A stretch of DNA of 64,000 nt from Seminavis robusta (taxonomy: Eukaryota; Bacillariophyta; Bacillariophyceae; Naviculales; Naviculaceae), in the NCBI GenBank assembly GCA_903772945.1, contig CAICTM010000213.1, forward strand, positions 1 through 64,000, read 5' to 3'. The notes under the pieces were generated by a model, which saw nothing but the letters and a program-made list of their open reading frames with translations, ran no database searches and was not told the DNA's origin. The position numbers were made by a program, and so were the translations under genes. Below, one piece after another: positions 8,497 through 19,733 of the stretch; the first letter of the stretch is position 1; each line of letters begins with the position of its first letter.

Positions 8497-11400
8497 CTAG
8501 AAAGAGTCTCCCCTTATATCACGCTGTCGCGCAGGACAAAGGCGGTTGATTCCCACATGTTTGGTCAACCGGGCTATCTCGGCCCGGCACGTTGATCGCA
8601 GAAGTTCACTACCAGCATAATCAGCGTTGCTACTGCATGCTCCAGTGGTAACGGCAATGCAAAACTCCTTGCCGTGTTGCATCCCAATTTTCTTCGTCAA
8701 TTTTGCTTCCACAGGGGTGAGACTTGAAAAGCAACGAATTGGCTTGATGCAGCCCTCGACGCGAAGGGTCATCCATTGGCCCGCGGGACCAAAGTACACG
8801 TTGCTCTTGTCAACGTTCTTTACTGCTCTGCCGCCCAGCAAAACCCCACATGGGGCGTTTTTGACAAGATCGATGATGTCACTGGCACCTGCTTTACTCG
8901 CACCGTACAGAAAGTCACACTGAAGGCCAAGTTTCCCCTGCAGAGCCTCATTGGAGGCAATCGGTGATAGCAATTCTGGAACGGTCGCAGATGGATCTCC
9001 CTCATGATGTATAATTCGGCTCTTTCCATACTTTTTCGCTAGCATTGCTAAGCTCTGGGGCTTCTGGTCAAATCCATCGAACACATGCAGGACTACGTTG
9101 GTGGAAGCATTCAGGAACTTTGCTGACATATACCCTGTGCCAAAACCAGTCTGACACACTTTGACTGGACGGTCTTCTGCCTTGCGGAGGGCTTCCCCCA
9201 GCACAGATAGGATGGACGTAAGAGCTGATACATGGAACGGCTCCCGTTGTTTGACAAGACTCGCATCGACCTGGTCCTGGTCGGTCAGTTTCCAACCATC
9301 TCCAATGCCGTTGATTGCTTTCGGTGCACCTTGACGAGGACAAGCTTTCGTTCTCACCTGGGTATTTCGAATCCATGAAAAGGGCGGGTTAGAGATTGCT
9401 ACGTAGTGCACTGTCTCGGGGATGTTCGAGTTCCATGAGCTCGTACCTGGTGTGAATAAAAAGAATTCCCAACTTCAGTAGTCATGTTCTTCCTGAATGT
9501 GTCCGTGTAAAGAGGGCACATGATGGTCTGGCCATCTTCGGCCATGTTGCATGTTTTTATATTGGGAGAGGCGATCGTACGCTGCGATTCAAAGATACAG
9601 TAAGCTCGTGGTACACGGGCATGGGCACACGTTCGTGTCGTTTCAATGGATTGTTGCCATAAATGATACTCCCAGGGAGAAGGATCCGGCATCAGAGAAC
9701 TCTCTTCGCCAACTATGCTGCTTGTCAACGTTTTGTAGAGGTCGAAGCTTGTTGCCAGCTTTTCTTGGTTATCCAACAGTTTCTGGAGCGAGAGTCCAGC
9801 CATGTGTTTGGGTACAATGATCTCTGTCCAAGGACGAAAGGCTTCGATTTGAATGCTGTAGTCAGACGTCTGTGGGCCGGCCTGAAGACCGTGGTCGGCC
9901 CTGACGACAATTATGGTGTTTGTCATATCCTTCCGCGCTAGAAAACGCTTCAAAAAGGAGGACAGAATCAAATCGTAGGCTTCAGCAAGATTGGCCATTC
10001 TAAAGCGGGCGAAAGAAAGCGGTTAGTCCAGCTCAGCTGCACGAAAGACTTTAGCTGTACGTTACGGGACAATCTGGAGGAACTTACGCACTGAATTCGT
10101 CGTAAAGGTGAGCAGAGATCGCGTTTAAATAGGCAAACTTGGGAGTGTCGTAGTATGAATTCCACATCGTCTCAATGTGATCCAAAGCGACACGCCCCCT
10201 TTCATGTCCTCCAATGCTGTCAACGCAATTTGGCTTGCCAGTTCTGGGGCTGTACTCGTGCCGCCAAAGTGGACCAGTGATTTTGAACCCTTCTCGGACG
10301 GCCCTCCTTTCAGTGACTCGGCAGAAGAATTCAGATGGCGAGATGTCCGCATGCAACGGGAAAACGTTTTCTTGGGGCACATATCGAGACCCATGCCAGC
10401 AAAATTCCTCGGCAAACAGGGTCACATAGCCAGCTTGCTTGGCAATATCAAAAATCCACGGACTTCTCCTCTTAGGGTCCACGCGGCAAAACGTTGCAGA
10501 GTTCTTGTGGCGGCTCACCAGCTCCATGTTGTGTACGAGGTGTGTTGAGTTGATGCAAATGGTTCGGTTTTGATCGGTCACAAGTTGGGTACATTGCTCC
10601 GGTCCAACAGTTACGAAGCAGCCGCCAAAGGCACTGATTTGATTGGGGATCGAGCTTGCTCCTACCACGGAGAATGCTTTAAAGTCGGCTGAGCACAGTG
10701 TTTCGTTGCCGTGGCATGTAAAGCCACTTGGATCCGAGTTGCTGGGCTGGAGTCGCATGCTGTTCAGCACCTCTCGAGTATGCGGAAAGTGTCTATCGGC
10801 ATATTTTGTGGACACGCTGTCGACTTCTAAGAACAAAATGTTGGGCTTTTGCTCTTGTTTTGATGTGGCTTTGACAACTTCTGGTCGACGCAACACTTTG
10901 GGATCTCGTTGCACTTGTACTTCAAAGGATTGGTCATTCAAGCAGTCGACAAGCGAAAATGTTTCCGACCGAGTCAGCTCGGATGGTGTTGACCACGGAT
11001 GTTCCGTACAATTATACCAGGGGCGAATGTTCGTAGCGCAGACGCAATCGACAAGATGGTTTGTGAATAGTGTACCATTGGATGCTGTGGCCTCGCAAAG
11101 AGGGGTTGCTCTCTTGTTGACGCGGGGCATGTCTGCATAAAAGCTCATGACCGATGGAGGTGGGGGCATCATGATGTTCTCTTTCTCGTCTTGTCGTGAC
11201 AGCAAGTCGCAAACATACGTCGGAACACCATCTGTGGTAGAACAGACTTTTCGAGTTTCCGGCAGGGGCTGGAGGAGACTAGACCCAGTCGCGTCCCGCA
11301 TTGCTTCTGGTATCAACGCATGAACGATTGTTTCATGAACATCAAAGGGAGTCGCGATCAAGTCTTTATTGGAGTTCAATGCAACTGACGAAGACGCAAG

Positions 11401-13911
11401 ACTCTCGGGTAGATGCATGTGCAGCATGGGCTGCGACCGTTCCTTCAAGCCCTTTGGACTCAACAGATAGCCACCGTAGTGCAGTCCGTGGTCGCTGAGC
11501 AGCACTAGCAACGTATTGTCCCATACCGTGCAGGGAATGTCCTTGTTGAGAGTCATTGCGCACTTCTCACGTGCTTCATAGATTGAAAAGAGGAAATGCC
11601 AAATGGGATTGTCCAAGGTGCCTTCTAATGTTTGCGTGTCTTCATGGGAGTCGATAAAGTGTAGCAAGGCAGCCCAGGATTGGTTTCTGCTTTCGTAGGT
11701 TTGAATGAACTGTGTCCCGTAGTCAATCAAATGCTGTGCGTTTGGCTTGCCCCCGACACAATTGGGCCTTTGAAAGTCAAAGCATATCAATTGGTGCAAG
11801 GAATCCCCGTGATCCACCTGAGGAGCGATTGATTGGATCATGTTACTGTTTTCTATGCAGCCGTCTTCGGCCTTGAACGTCGCATAGCCATGCTCTCGAA
11901 GAGCATCCCATAACCACTGGCTCTTTTTCGTTTTGCTGCCATGAGTAGAGATTGAATCACGGGAAGACAGTGGAATACCGGAGTAAAGAGCCGCCTGATT
12001 CGGTCCACTGTTATTCCCCACGGCCGTGTATTGAGAAAACGAAGTAAACTCCAGGAGTTGGAGTAACGTGCTAGTCTTGACCATGGATCGTTCAAATCTA
12101 GCACGGCTGATTGGGTCAATCATCAGGAGGAGGAGATTCGGTCTTTTCTTGTTGGACGTAGAGTCATCATTCAGCCGTCGTTTCCGTGCATCCGCCGTCA
12201 CACGCTTGGTTTCTTTGGGCAATATCCGTGTCGTGCAGCTTGCCTGATCATTGGAGACGCAGTTGGCTCGGATACAAGCGGCTTCTGAGGTTTCAATGGT
12301 TTCTCCCGAATACCACAAGTGTTGAAAGGCGGTTGGAGTGGAGGGATCCATGGGCTGTTTCTGACAGGATATCCGCAGGGGATGGTCAATGTCAGTGGAT
12401 TGCTTGTTTGCTTTATCGTATAAGAAACCTTGTGGTCCATGGTGTTCTTCCTCTTGTTTGTGCTGCGGTTCTTTGCTGACTGGTGCAAATTCAACGCGGA
12501 GAGACGACGCTGGGCACTGTTTGTACGAGACCATGTGTCTTGTAACGGTGGGTTCATAAAGTGTGGCGGTTGGAATGGCCAAATCCAATCCCTGTGTTGC
12601 AAACACATACCCCAAAACTGGCGTCGTGGTAAAATTGGCCAAATGCTCTATTCCTTTAAACAGCAAGGGCAGTCTCCTCTGTGTAATGTCGGCATTGGGC
12701 TTGAGCAGCGATGACAAACCCTCGGTCAAGGGCAGATGGGACGCAGAAAGCGTCTGCACCTTGTACTTCAAGTCAATCAAATGTTGAATCGCTTGTTGAC
12801 CATAGCTCTTTTTGGAGTTTTGGGGATAGGCACCAAACCCCAGCACAATGTATGTCACTGTTGCTTCTTTCAGCAGCTTCAAGGAGTGACTGATGACTTG
12901 ATCATTCTGTGGCCCATGATCAAACATGGCCAATAGAAACCAACTGGGCTTATTACTATTGCTGCCCTCCTCCAAGCTGGTCCACCAATCATCAATCACA
13001 GTCGTTGTCGTGTTGAATCCATAGTAGGTATGACCCTGCTTGTGTACATCTATCAAGGTGGATCCTCCCACGGCATGCTGTATCGTCCGTCTCAGTTTGC
13101 CTACATCGTCCTCATCAATCGACGTTTGTTGTTGTTGCAAGAGTTCCACTACCGAGGGTGCTTCGGGTGAGACGACCAGAATATTGGACTGTGCAATCTG
13201 CCTGGCACAGATTCGTTGCGTTAGCTCTCTCATGACATGTCCATACAATGACAATGTGTCGTTGCCGTAGACATTAATATACCCTGGTATCCGCGAGGGA
13301 GCATACTGTAGTACCGCCATGGGATCTTCGGTAAAGTTGAGTTTTTGATGGGCCTTTTGTGGGAGAGGCTGTTCCACCATGGTGGTCGTGGGCTTTGGGT
13401 GTGTCTTGTAGAAATCCTCGTATAGTTTGAGTGACAGTCCATTTTTGAGCGGCTGGACCAGTGCCCTTTGTTCTTGCAGGCTGCCTTGAGGATGATGATG
13501 ACCTGCCCGTTGTTGTGATTTGTCTTCCTCGTTTTCGAGTCCCTTTTTGAGCGGCTGTGCCAAGTCTTTGTGCTTGCGCTTGGAATGTTCCTTTTGGTTG
13601 TTGCTTGGCTGCTGCTGCTGCTGCTTGGTCTGATCAAGCCGTCGTATTCTTTGCTGAAAGTCCTGTTTCCAATTGGCTCGTTCAGTGAGAGGACTGCTTT
13701 TGGCATGCTGATGACGACTAAACTGAATTCCTTTAGGCTTCTTCTTCGTCTTGCTCGTCTTTGTCTCATCATTATCGGATGGTGGATGCATCAAGATATA
13801 GGACCACAGGTCTTCCTCCGTTTGGTTCTTCAATAGTAGCAGAAAATTGATCAGACAAACCAACAGCACGGATGCCGCCAAACAGTGACGCAGACAAACA
13901 ACTCGAGCCAT
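8497..13911 (-). CDS. Type II membrane protein with two DUF229 (alkaline-phosphatase/sulfatase-like) domains and a C-terminal methyltransferase-like domain
   Basis: Proposed exons 10088-13911, 9581-9999 and 8497-9446, giving 1,730 aa in phase. Intron 1 (10000-10087, GTAAGT...TTTAG) is convincing. Intron 2 (9447-9580) restores the frame and has a good pyrimidine-rich acceptor, but its donor GTACGA is weak; a frameshift is the alternative. Residues ~6-28 are a signal anchor, then Lys/Gln-rich linker. Residues ~200-395 resemble an FkbM-type methyltransferase (FDHGPQNDQVISHSLKLL, TYIVLGFG). DUF229 domain 1 starts near 591 (LLLMIDPISRARF; NNSGPNQAALYSG; LSDHGLHYGG ~808), domain 2 near 1021 (ILFLEVDSVSTKY; ASSIPNQISAFGG; RADHGLQAG). 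Both carry Ser where Thr is usual at the presumed nucleophile. The C-terminal ~260 residues look like a SAM-binding fold (VCQTGFGTGYMSAKFL, HVFDGFD, IHHEGD). Probably a Golgi or cell-surface enzyme acting on glycans; substrate unknown. Confidence 0.75.
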
Positions 13912-14141
13912 CTTCTATTCCCTTCACTTTGCTGCTGTGGGTTGGCTATATCATTGAATGAATTGCTTCCACAAATGAGGTGCAACACAACAACATGGGC
14001 TATGTGCCCGTTATTAGGGTTCGGGGCTCATTTTTTCCAACGGTCAAAACCATTCTCACAATTTCTTTTTGCTCGCTCGGATCCTCGGTCCTTGCTTGCG
14101 AAGTGACACAGTGACACATTGATGCCATTTGATGTACACCA
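13912..14141. other. Short divergent intergenic region
   Basis: 230 bp between the starts of the giant DUF229 protein (minus) and the small membrane protein (plus); a likely shared promoter region. I see no recognisable site in it. Confidence 0.4.
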
Positions 14142-14657
14142 ATGATGATGTTGTGGAGGGTGGAACCACCACATGCATTTGTGATAACAGCGACACTTAT
14201 CCTCTTGTACTGCTTTCAGAAGTGGTGGAGTTTCGTTGTACCGGTACATGTATTTCCTCAGCACAGTACCAGTTCACCAAGGATTGGTACCGACCACACG
14301 TCTGCCTTGTTGCTGACGACGACCCTATGTGAAGACAAGTGTCAGAGCCACTGTCGTGAGTATCAAACTCCATTCTACCAATGTTTCCAGGGTGCGGCGC
14401 TCTTTCCAAACGATCCTAGTTGGAATGCCACGGGATACATTTTGGATTTCCCCCTCAACCATTCCCATTTTCAACGACAGTTTTTTGATACTACTAATAC
14501 ATATCCAACGACGTTATTAGTAGTGTCGGCATGTCAAGGAACTCCCACGGATGAGTTTGTACTGCCCTTTCGCACTTGCGTGGGTCCCTTTGGAAAGCCA
14601 CGGCCATGGGGAACCTTTGATGAAAAAGAAATCCTGAATGTAGCAAAAGTACAGTAG
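14142..14657 (+). CDS. Small membrane-anchored or secreted cysteine-containing protein, 171 aa
   Basis: Not recognised. Three ATGs in a row open the frame (MMMLWRV). Residues ~12-35 form a hydrophobic signal or anchor segment (AFVITATLILLYCFQ). The rest is a compact domain with a cysteine cluster, CEDKCQSHCREYQTPFYQC, later VVSACQG and RTCVGPFG, and N-glycosylation sites (NAT, NHS). This suggests a disulfide-bonded extracellular or Golgi-lumen domain. It starts 230 bp from, and divergent to, the DUF229 gene, so the two may share regulation. The stop is followed by an AATAAA at 14709. Confidence 0.55.
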   Translation: MMMLWRVEPPHAFVITATLILLYCFQKWWSFVVPVHVFPQHSTSSPRIGTDHTSALLLTTTLCEDKCQSHCREYQTPFYQCFQGAALFPNDPSWNATGYILDFPLNHSHFQRQFFDTTNTYPTTLLVVSACQGTPTDEFVLPFRTCVGPFGKPRPWGTFDEKEILNVAKVQ

Positions 14658-15248
14658 TGAGCCAGCTACCGGTAGCTAGCTAGAGTTGCGGGTTATCTTT
14701 GAGAGTGTAATAAATAATGTCGCTGGTGACGATTCGATTCAATTTTGGTGTAGCAACAGCTCAGGGAATACCTTTGTCAGGTTCCAATAATTTGTTCTCT
14801 TTTGGAAGATTGACTGAAAATAGGACAAGAATGACATAATCTAAAAGAATGACACAATCTAGAAGAATGGAACTGCTCCAAAAGCCCATCCCCCCAACTC
14901 CAACAAGTCTTCGGTTCTTGGCCAAGGCTTCAGGTCTAGTAGTAGGTGGTCCAGTCAGAGTTGGTCCAGAAATCAATCCGAGAAAAGGTTGGGCGGTGCC
15001 AACATGAGAGGCTTAGAGGGGTGTGAAGGCTTAAGTATTTTGAATATGTCATAATGCTTCAGCAGTCGTGCAGTTCTTGAAGGGTTCGTGCCTTGGGTGG
15101 CTGGTTCAATTCCGAAACAGGATCACCGCAGATGATCAAAACCGCGTTGTTGGTAGCTTTCATTTGGGTATTGTTACCACAAAGAAACCCGGAACATACC
15201 ACTATCTATCTATCTATCCATCTATCTAGCTAGCGAGTAGACAAGAAG
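14658..15248. other. Intergenic, with TCTA microsatellite
   Basis: Holds the AATAAA at about 14709 for the upstream small gene and a TCTA tract (about 15202-15230) running into CTAGCTAGC just before the LRR gene. A TTCAATTCC motif near 15107 looks like a tRNA T-loop but no cloverleaf forms. Confidence 0.5.
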
Positions 15249-18200
15249 ATGTTGGATCACGAGGACCCTGCCTTTGCCAGGATCTTTGGCACTACTACTG
15301 AGGAGGGTGCTGCTGAACAACAAACAGCAGCAGCCCCTCCAACCACAGTGAGTATCGAGATGACAACAGAAGAAGCCAAAGCCGCGCTGGAGGCTCTGGA
15401 GAATCAGAATGGTGCGGTTGCCGATCCATTTGCGGAAGCGGAAGAAAAGGCTCGAAAGGCTGCAGCAAGCGAAGAAGCAAACAGCAATGCTGCCGCGGCG
15501 GCTGCTCGAGGACGACAACTCGCTCTAGCCGGTTTGAAAAAGAAGCGCAAGAAGAAACCTCGACCCAAACCAGGGGAACAACAACCAGACGACGATGGAG
15601 TACCCGAAACATTTGTCGACGAAGCTTCCAAAAGTCAAGAACTTGCCGTACAGGAAACCATGAAAAAGTCGGCCCGAAGAAGGAAATCATCCAGACGCCA
15701 GTCCACAGATGCCCCTGCGCCGTCGGCTGAAACACTGGCAAAGGAAGCACACGACAATACCAATAATAATACTGACGAGAAACAAAAGAAGGCTCGAAGG
15801 AGAAAGTCCAAAGATCCATCCGGCACTCTCGTGGAATCAGGAGGTAGAGCTACACCTAGCAATCACCATCCGGACAAGCAAAGGCGCAAAAAGAAACGGG
15901 CCCCACCGCCACCACCACCACCCGAGAATCCCACAGTGGTGCCTCCACCGGAAGAACCAACTACTACTCTACTAGTAGATGATGGATTGTCCAAGAAAGA
16001 AAAAAGAAAAAAATCCAAAGAGGAACTGCAAAAGCTCAAGGAAAAATTGACCCAAGTGCTGGAGAAAAAAGAAGCCGAAGAAGCTGGTGCTCCGGCGGTA
16101 TTGTTGCATCCCATTCCAGAGACGGACGAGGCACCCGTTGTCCAACCAGCCACCACAAAGTCTAATGAAATTGGAGACATTTTTGGAATTGAAAACAACA
16201 ATGCACTCTTTGAGGCTACCAGAATTGCTGCTCAAAACAAGAAGGACAATTCTGCCAATCAAATTCCGGCACAATCCGACCATTCCTTTTCGACAATCAA
16301 TCTCGACGAAACCAATCACAAAAACAACAAGCGAGAAGCGCCTGTGGATTTGTTGTCCTTGCCCATTGGTGCGGCTCCAGCAGAACAACGACCCCCGGAA
16401 ATGGATGCTTTGCTACAGCCTCATCCGACCAACAATGGAGGTTTGGATGGCGGTCCCATGGAACCAGAGGAACTTGTACAACGCTATCACGAAGCCGAAA
16501 AGGCACGCAACAGAAAGGTGAAACTCATGAAGATGGTCATCATTGCGCTTGGTTTTCTGTTTGCAGTGGGGCTGCTGGGGCTAGTCTTTATGTTTGCCTT
16601 TGGATGGCTAAAAAGTAGTGACGACAACAACAACAATGCAGCTCCAGTCGGCACCACCACAGCGACACTCGGGGACATTTTTCTGCCTCCCGCAGCACTG
16701 GTAGAAGGAACCGAAGCGGCTCTAGCACAGCCGGCATCACCACAATTCCGAGCCTACGATTGGTTGGAACAGGATCCTCGTCGCGGAGAGTACGAAGAAT
16801 GGCAGCTCATCCAACGCTTTGCTGTTGCCACTGTGTACTTTGCCATGCGGAAAACCAGCGGTCCAACCAGCGAGGAGGAGGATACTTGGCTCCGCCACGA
16901 CCAATCCGAATGTGATTGGGGCGGTCCCAGCAACGACCTGAATCCACCCCGGTGCGACGACAATGGGCGCATACAAAATCTAGAACTCTCGGCCGTGTCG
17001 GGAGTACAGGACGACCTGGTCACGTCAATACCCAGAGAGATTACATTGCTGGATCAGATCCAACGTTTGGGTATGGCCCGAAATGGTGTCTTTTCCACTT
17101 GGGTCGATCTGATGCCCTCGGAGATGCAACGGATAGCTTCCACGTTCAGGATGCTCTCCGTTGCGCAGAATGAAATTCACACGCTCATTCAACCGGACTC
17201 GTTGTTGTTCAAGCTTTCAAATTTACAGGAGTTGGACGCATCGACGAATCTCTTGACCGGAAGCATTCCCTCCGAATTCGATACGTTGTTGGAGCTCCGA
17301 CGTCTGGATTTGTCGCAAAATAGTTTGTCAGGTGGAATCCCCACCCTCCGTGATTTGAGCAAGCTGGAATACTTGAGCCTTTCTGGCAACAAGATTGATG
17401 GCCAGATCCCTCCGTACATTGGCTTGATGTTTTCGCTGAAATGGTTAGATCTTGGGGACACATCCGTGACAGGCTCGCTCCCCACGCACCTTGGACAGAG
17501 CAGTTCTTTAGTGTCGCTGGATCTGAGCAAGACGCTTCTCTCCGGTAGAATTCCTTCCGAGATTGGCACGTTAGGTTCTACGCTCCGGGTATTGGATCTT
17601 TCCGAGAATGGAATCGAAGGACCCTTGCCTTCTGAAATTGGTCAGTTGTCATCACTTCGGCGGCTTTCTTTGTCATTGAGTGGTCTCTCAGGCTCCATAC
17701 CGAGTCAAGTTGGCGGGTTGGCGTCAGCAGAGGAGCTATTGCTGTCCAACACGTTGCTAGCTGGATCGCTACCAACACAGCTGGGTTCTATGACAAATTT
17801 GAAACGGTTGGAAATCGCCGGGAACTCTCATACTGGAACGATTTGTTCAGAGGTTGGTCTGCTTGGTAACAACCTGGAGCGCCTCGACTTGTCGAAGAAC
17901 GGCTTCAATGGTCTGCCAACGGAAGTGGGACTTTTGAGCAAGTTGACTTTCTTGGATCTTTCCTTCAACTCGATGACGGGCCGTGTGCCACTCGAGTTGG
18001 ATCACTTGTCGTCGGCACAGATCATTGACATCAGTGGCAACTTTATGACGGGTCAACTTCCCTCCTTTCAAGATGCTGCTGCTGTGCGTGTGCTACGCCT
18101 CGGTGGGAACTACTACACTGGCTCGACCCTTCCAACACAACTGGGATTGCTTACTCAATTGGTAGAACTGGACTTGTCCGAGACAGCAATCACGGGGACG

Positions 18201-18365
18201 ATCCCATCCGAGTACAGTAGTTTGACGAATCTGGAAGTGCTGAAACTTGGGGGCGAGGTCAGTGGAAGCATTCCCAAAGCCATTTGCGGACCCCAACTGG
18301 GAACTCTGTCGGTCAATTGTGAAAAGGTTGAATGCGGGAAGTGCAACTGTGACTGCCAAGGGTAG
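15249..18365 (+). CDS. LRR receptor-like transmembrane protein without kinase, 1,038 aa
   Basis: Predicted single-pass plasma-membrane protein with a plant-type LRR ectodomain, of the kind greatly expanded in pennate diatoms; ligand and signalling output unknown. The N-terminal ~425 residues are cytoplasmic and disordered, with repeated Lys/Arg clusters (KKKRKKKPRPKPG, KKSARRRKSSRR), a polyproline run and a coiled-coil-like stretch (KLKEKLTQVLEKKEAEE). TM ~426-454 (VIIALGFLFAVGLLGLVFMF). The ectodomain begins with a capping region (QFRAYDWLEQDP, RFAVATVYFA, and SECDWGG), then about 15 LRRs of ~24 residues with the (S/T)GxIPxE signature from ~640 to 1010. It ends in a cysteine cluster (CEKVECGKCNCDC) nearly identical in style to the LRR protein at 50885-53212. 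One exon; no kinase or TIR domain. Confidence 0.9.
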   Translation: MLDHEDPAFARIFGTTTEEGAAEQQTAAAPPTTVSIEMTTEEAKAALEALENQNGAVADPFAEAEEKARKAAASEEANSNAAAAAARGRQLALAGLKKKRKKKPRPKPGEQQPDDDGVPETFVDEASKSQELAVQETMKKSARRRKSSRRQSTDAPAPSAETLAKEAHDNTNNNTDEKQKKARRRKSKDPSGTLVESGGRATPSNHHPDKQRRKKKRAPPPPPPPENPTVVPPPEEPTTTLLVDDGLSKKEKRKKSKEELQKLKEKLTQVLEKKEAEEAGAPAVLLHPIPETDEAPVVQPATTKSNEIGDIFGIENNNALFEATRIAAQNKKDNSANQIPAQSDHSFSTINLDETNHKNNKREAPVDLLSLPIGAAPAEQRPPEMDALLQPHPTNNGGLDGGPMEPEELVQRYHEAEKARNRKVKLMKMVIIALGFLFAVGLLGLVFMFAFGWLKSSDDNNNNAAPVGTTTATLGDIFLPPAALVEGTEAALAQPASPQFRAYDWLEQDPRRGEYEEWQLIQRFAVATVYFAMRKTSGPTSEEEDTWLRHDQSECDWGGPSNDLNPPRCDDNGRIQNLELSAVSGVQDDLVTSIPREITLLDQIQRLGMARNGVFSTWVDLMPSEMQRIASTFRMLSVAQNEIHTLIQPDSLLFKLSNLQELDASTNLLTGSIPSEFDTLLELRRLDLSQNSLSGGIPTLRDLSKLEYLSLSGNKIDGQIPPYIGLMFSLKWLDLGDTSVTGSLPTHLGQSSSLVSLDLSKTLLSGRIPSEIGTLGSTLRVLDLSENGIEGPLPSEIGQLSSLRRLSLSLSGLSGSIPSQVGGLASAEELLLSNTLLAGSLPTQLGSMTNLKRLEIAGNSHTGTICSEVGLLGNNLERLDLSKNGFNGLPTEVGLLSKLTFLDLSFNSMTGRVPLELDHLSSAQIIDISGNFMTGQLPSFQDAAAVRVLRLGGNYYTGSTLPTQLGLLTQLVELDLSETAITGTIPSEYSSLTNLEVLKLGGEVSGSIPKAICGPQLGTLSVNCEKVECGKCNCDCQG

Positions 18366-18755
18366 CTTCGGGTGGCAGCGAAGGTTGTAGCACAAGAAGG
18401 AGCTATTAGTTCATTTGATTTTTGCGTTGTTTAGCTGCTTCAGTAGATTGGCGTGTAGGAACTGGTTGCTATTTCCGGTCAGGTATGACTCGACTCAGAC
18501 CGACCCACACCTACTGGTGAAGATAGCGGGCTGGCTACCGGTAGCTACGGTACGGTTGATGGCAGCTTCCGAACAAGTTAACGGCATGGTGAAGCTACAT
18601 TTCTTTATAAGCTACTGTCCGTGACACGAAAACCTCCTGTGACTTTCACTGGGGGGGGGGTATTTCCAAAAAAGATTCTGGTTGAGAAAGAAAGACCTTG
18701 CAGCCAAACATGGATAGCACTGAGAACATTGAGAGAAGATTGTCCTCTTGAAGTG
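18366..18755. other. Convergent 3' intergenic region
   Basis: Between the ends of the LRR gene and the hydroxylase gene. Contains ACCGGTAGCTAC near 18538 and a ten-G homopolymer at about 18651-18660. No gene. Confidence 0.5.
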
Positions 18756-19733
18756 TTAAGATTCCTTCTTTTTCTCCACACCGGCTGCTGAAGACGGTCC
18801 CTCATAGGGAGCATAAGTTCCCATTAAATGATCGTACAAATGATTGTACGAGGCATAGTTGACAGTAAATTTGCGGTGATGCATTTCGTGATTGCCGGCT
18901 TTGTACGTCATGATTCCGGGAATGATATCAAATTCCACATCGTAGCGTGAATGATTGAGTAGGTTCAGTACGGCATGAATGTTGAAGAATAGGAAAAGGG
19001 CAATGCCATGAGCTCCTGTGGGTCCATGGGTAGCTACCAGGATGGCTCCCCATGTTGCCGACAAACCCATAAATTGTTCAATGACATGAACACTTGCTGC
19101 ATCCCAATAGCCAAGAACAGGAAAATGCTGTCGATGATGATGCTTGTGAATGAGTGGATATAACCAGGGTAGATGTAGGATATGATGAATGGGAGCAAAA
19201 ATGAGATCAAAAACCACAAGAATGACCACCAATGCCCCCAGAGAGTTGAGCATGTTGAGTTCTTCCCATCGTAAGGGGACATCTGGTGAATGCCAGAGAA
19301 AGTGAGTCAGTCGTGAAAGAAACACATACTCATTAAAGCAATTGATGACCAAGAAGATGACGGCTTTGGTATCCAGGGGCACATATGGAACTGGTTTGCC
19401 TGTGGTGCGGGTTGGTAGGAGCTTTTCCTTCCCACCCCAGACAACTTGCACAAGTAGCTTTGACATCATAATGTCGTGGGAGAAAATGCCACTTCTCATG
19501 CCAACAAATCCACACATCCATTGGACCAGTGACAGTCCCCATGGATTGAAATAGCCTGGGTATTTGTAGAAGGCATAGCCCACAGCTATGGCTGTGAGAG
19601 AGTCCAGAATGATGCTCTGCATGCGTTGCTCCTCCTGTCGGTTCCTGAGACTGAGTTTTTTGGGTGCCACATGATTGCTTGCACCATTTGCAGAAGCTGT
19701 AGTAGTGGTTATCTCAGTCAAATACCGGCACAT
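18756..19733 (-). CDS. Fatty-acid hydroxylase / sterol desaturase superfamily protein, 325 aa
   Basis: Membrane-bound di-iron oxygenase, probably in the ER, acting on a sterol or lipid; the exact substrate cannot be told. The three histidine clusters are present: HHILH near residue 180, HKHHHRQHF near 195, and NHEMHHRKFTVNY near 279, the last being the typical C-terminal motif. Four or so hydrophobic segments surround them (for example AVIFLVINCFNEYVFL, LGALVVILVVFDLIFAP, GIALFLFFNIHAVLNLL). The N-terminal ~35 residues are polar and cytosolic. It ends in a Lys-rich tail (EKKKES). Length and layout are normal for the family and it is a single exon. Confidence 0.88.
   Translation of the reverse strand: MCRYLTEITTTTASANGASNHVAPKKLSLRNRQEEQRMQSIILDSLTAIAVGYAFYKYPGYFNPWGLSLVQWMCGFVGMRSGIFSHDIMMSKLLVQVVWGGKEKLLPTRTTGKPVPYVPLDTKAVIFLVINCFNEYVFLSRLTHFLWHSPDVPLRWEELNMLNSLGALVVILVVFDLIFAPIHHILHLPWLYPLIHKHHHRQHFPVLGYWDAASVHVIEQFMGLSATWGAILVATHGPTGAHGIALFLFFNIHAVLNLLNHSRYDVEFDIIPGIMTYKAGNHEMHHRKFTVNYASYNHLYDHLMGTYAPYEGPSSAAGVEKKKES

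Noticed and set aside
9486-9532. A 47-bp intron in the DUF229 gene
   Set aside because: Phase fits, but it is far shorter than the other introns here (75-160 bp); the 134-bp alternative has a better acceptor.
15090-15125. TTCAATTCC resembling a tRNA T-loop
   Set aside because: No matching T-stem, acceptor stem or anticodon arm can be drawn around it.
15249-18365. LRR receptor kinase
   Set aside because: The intracellular side is a disordered basic tail with no kinase motifs, and the protein ends at the LRR cysteine cluster.
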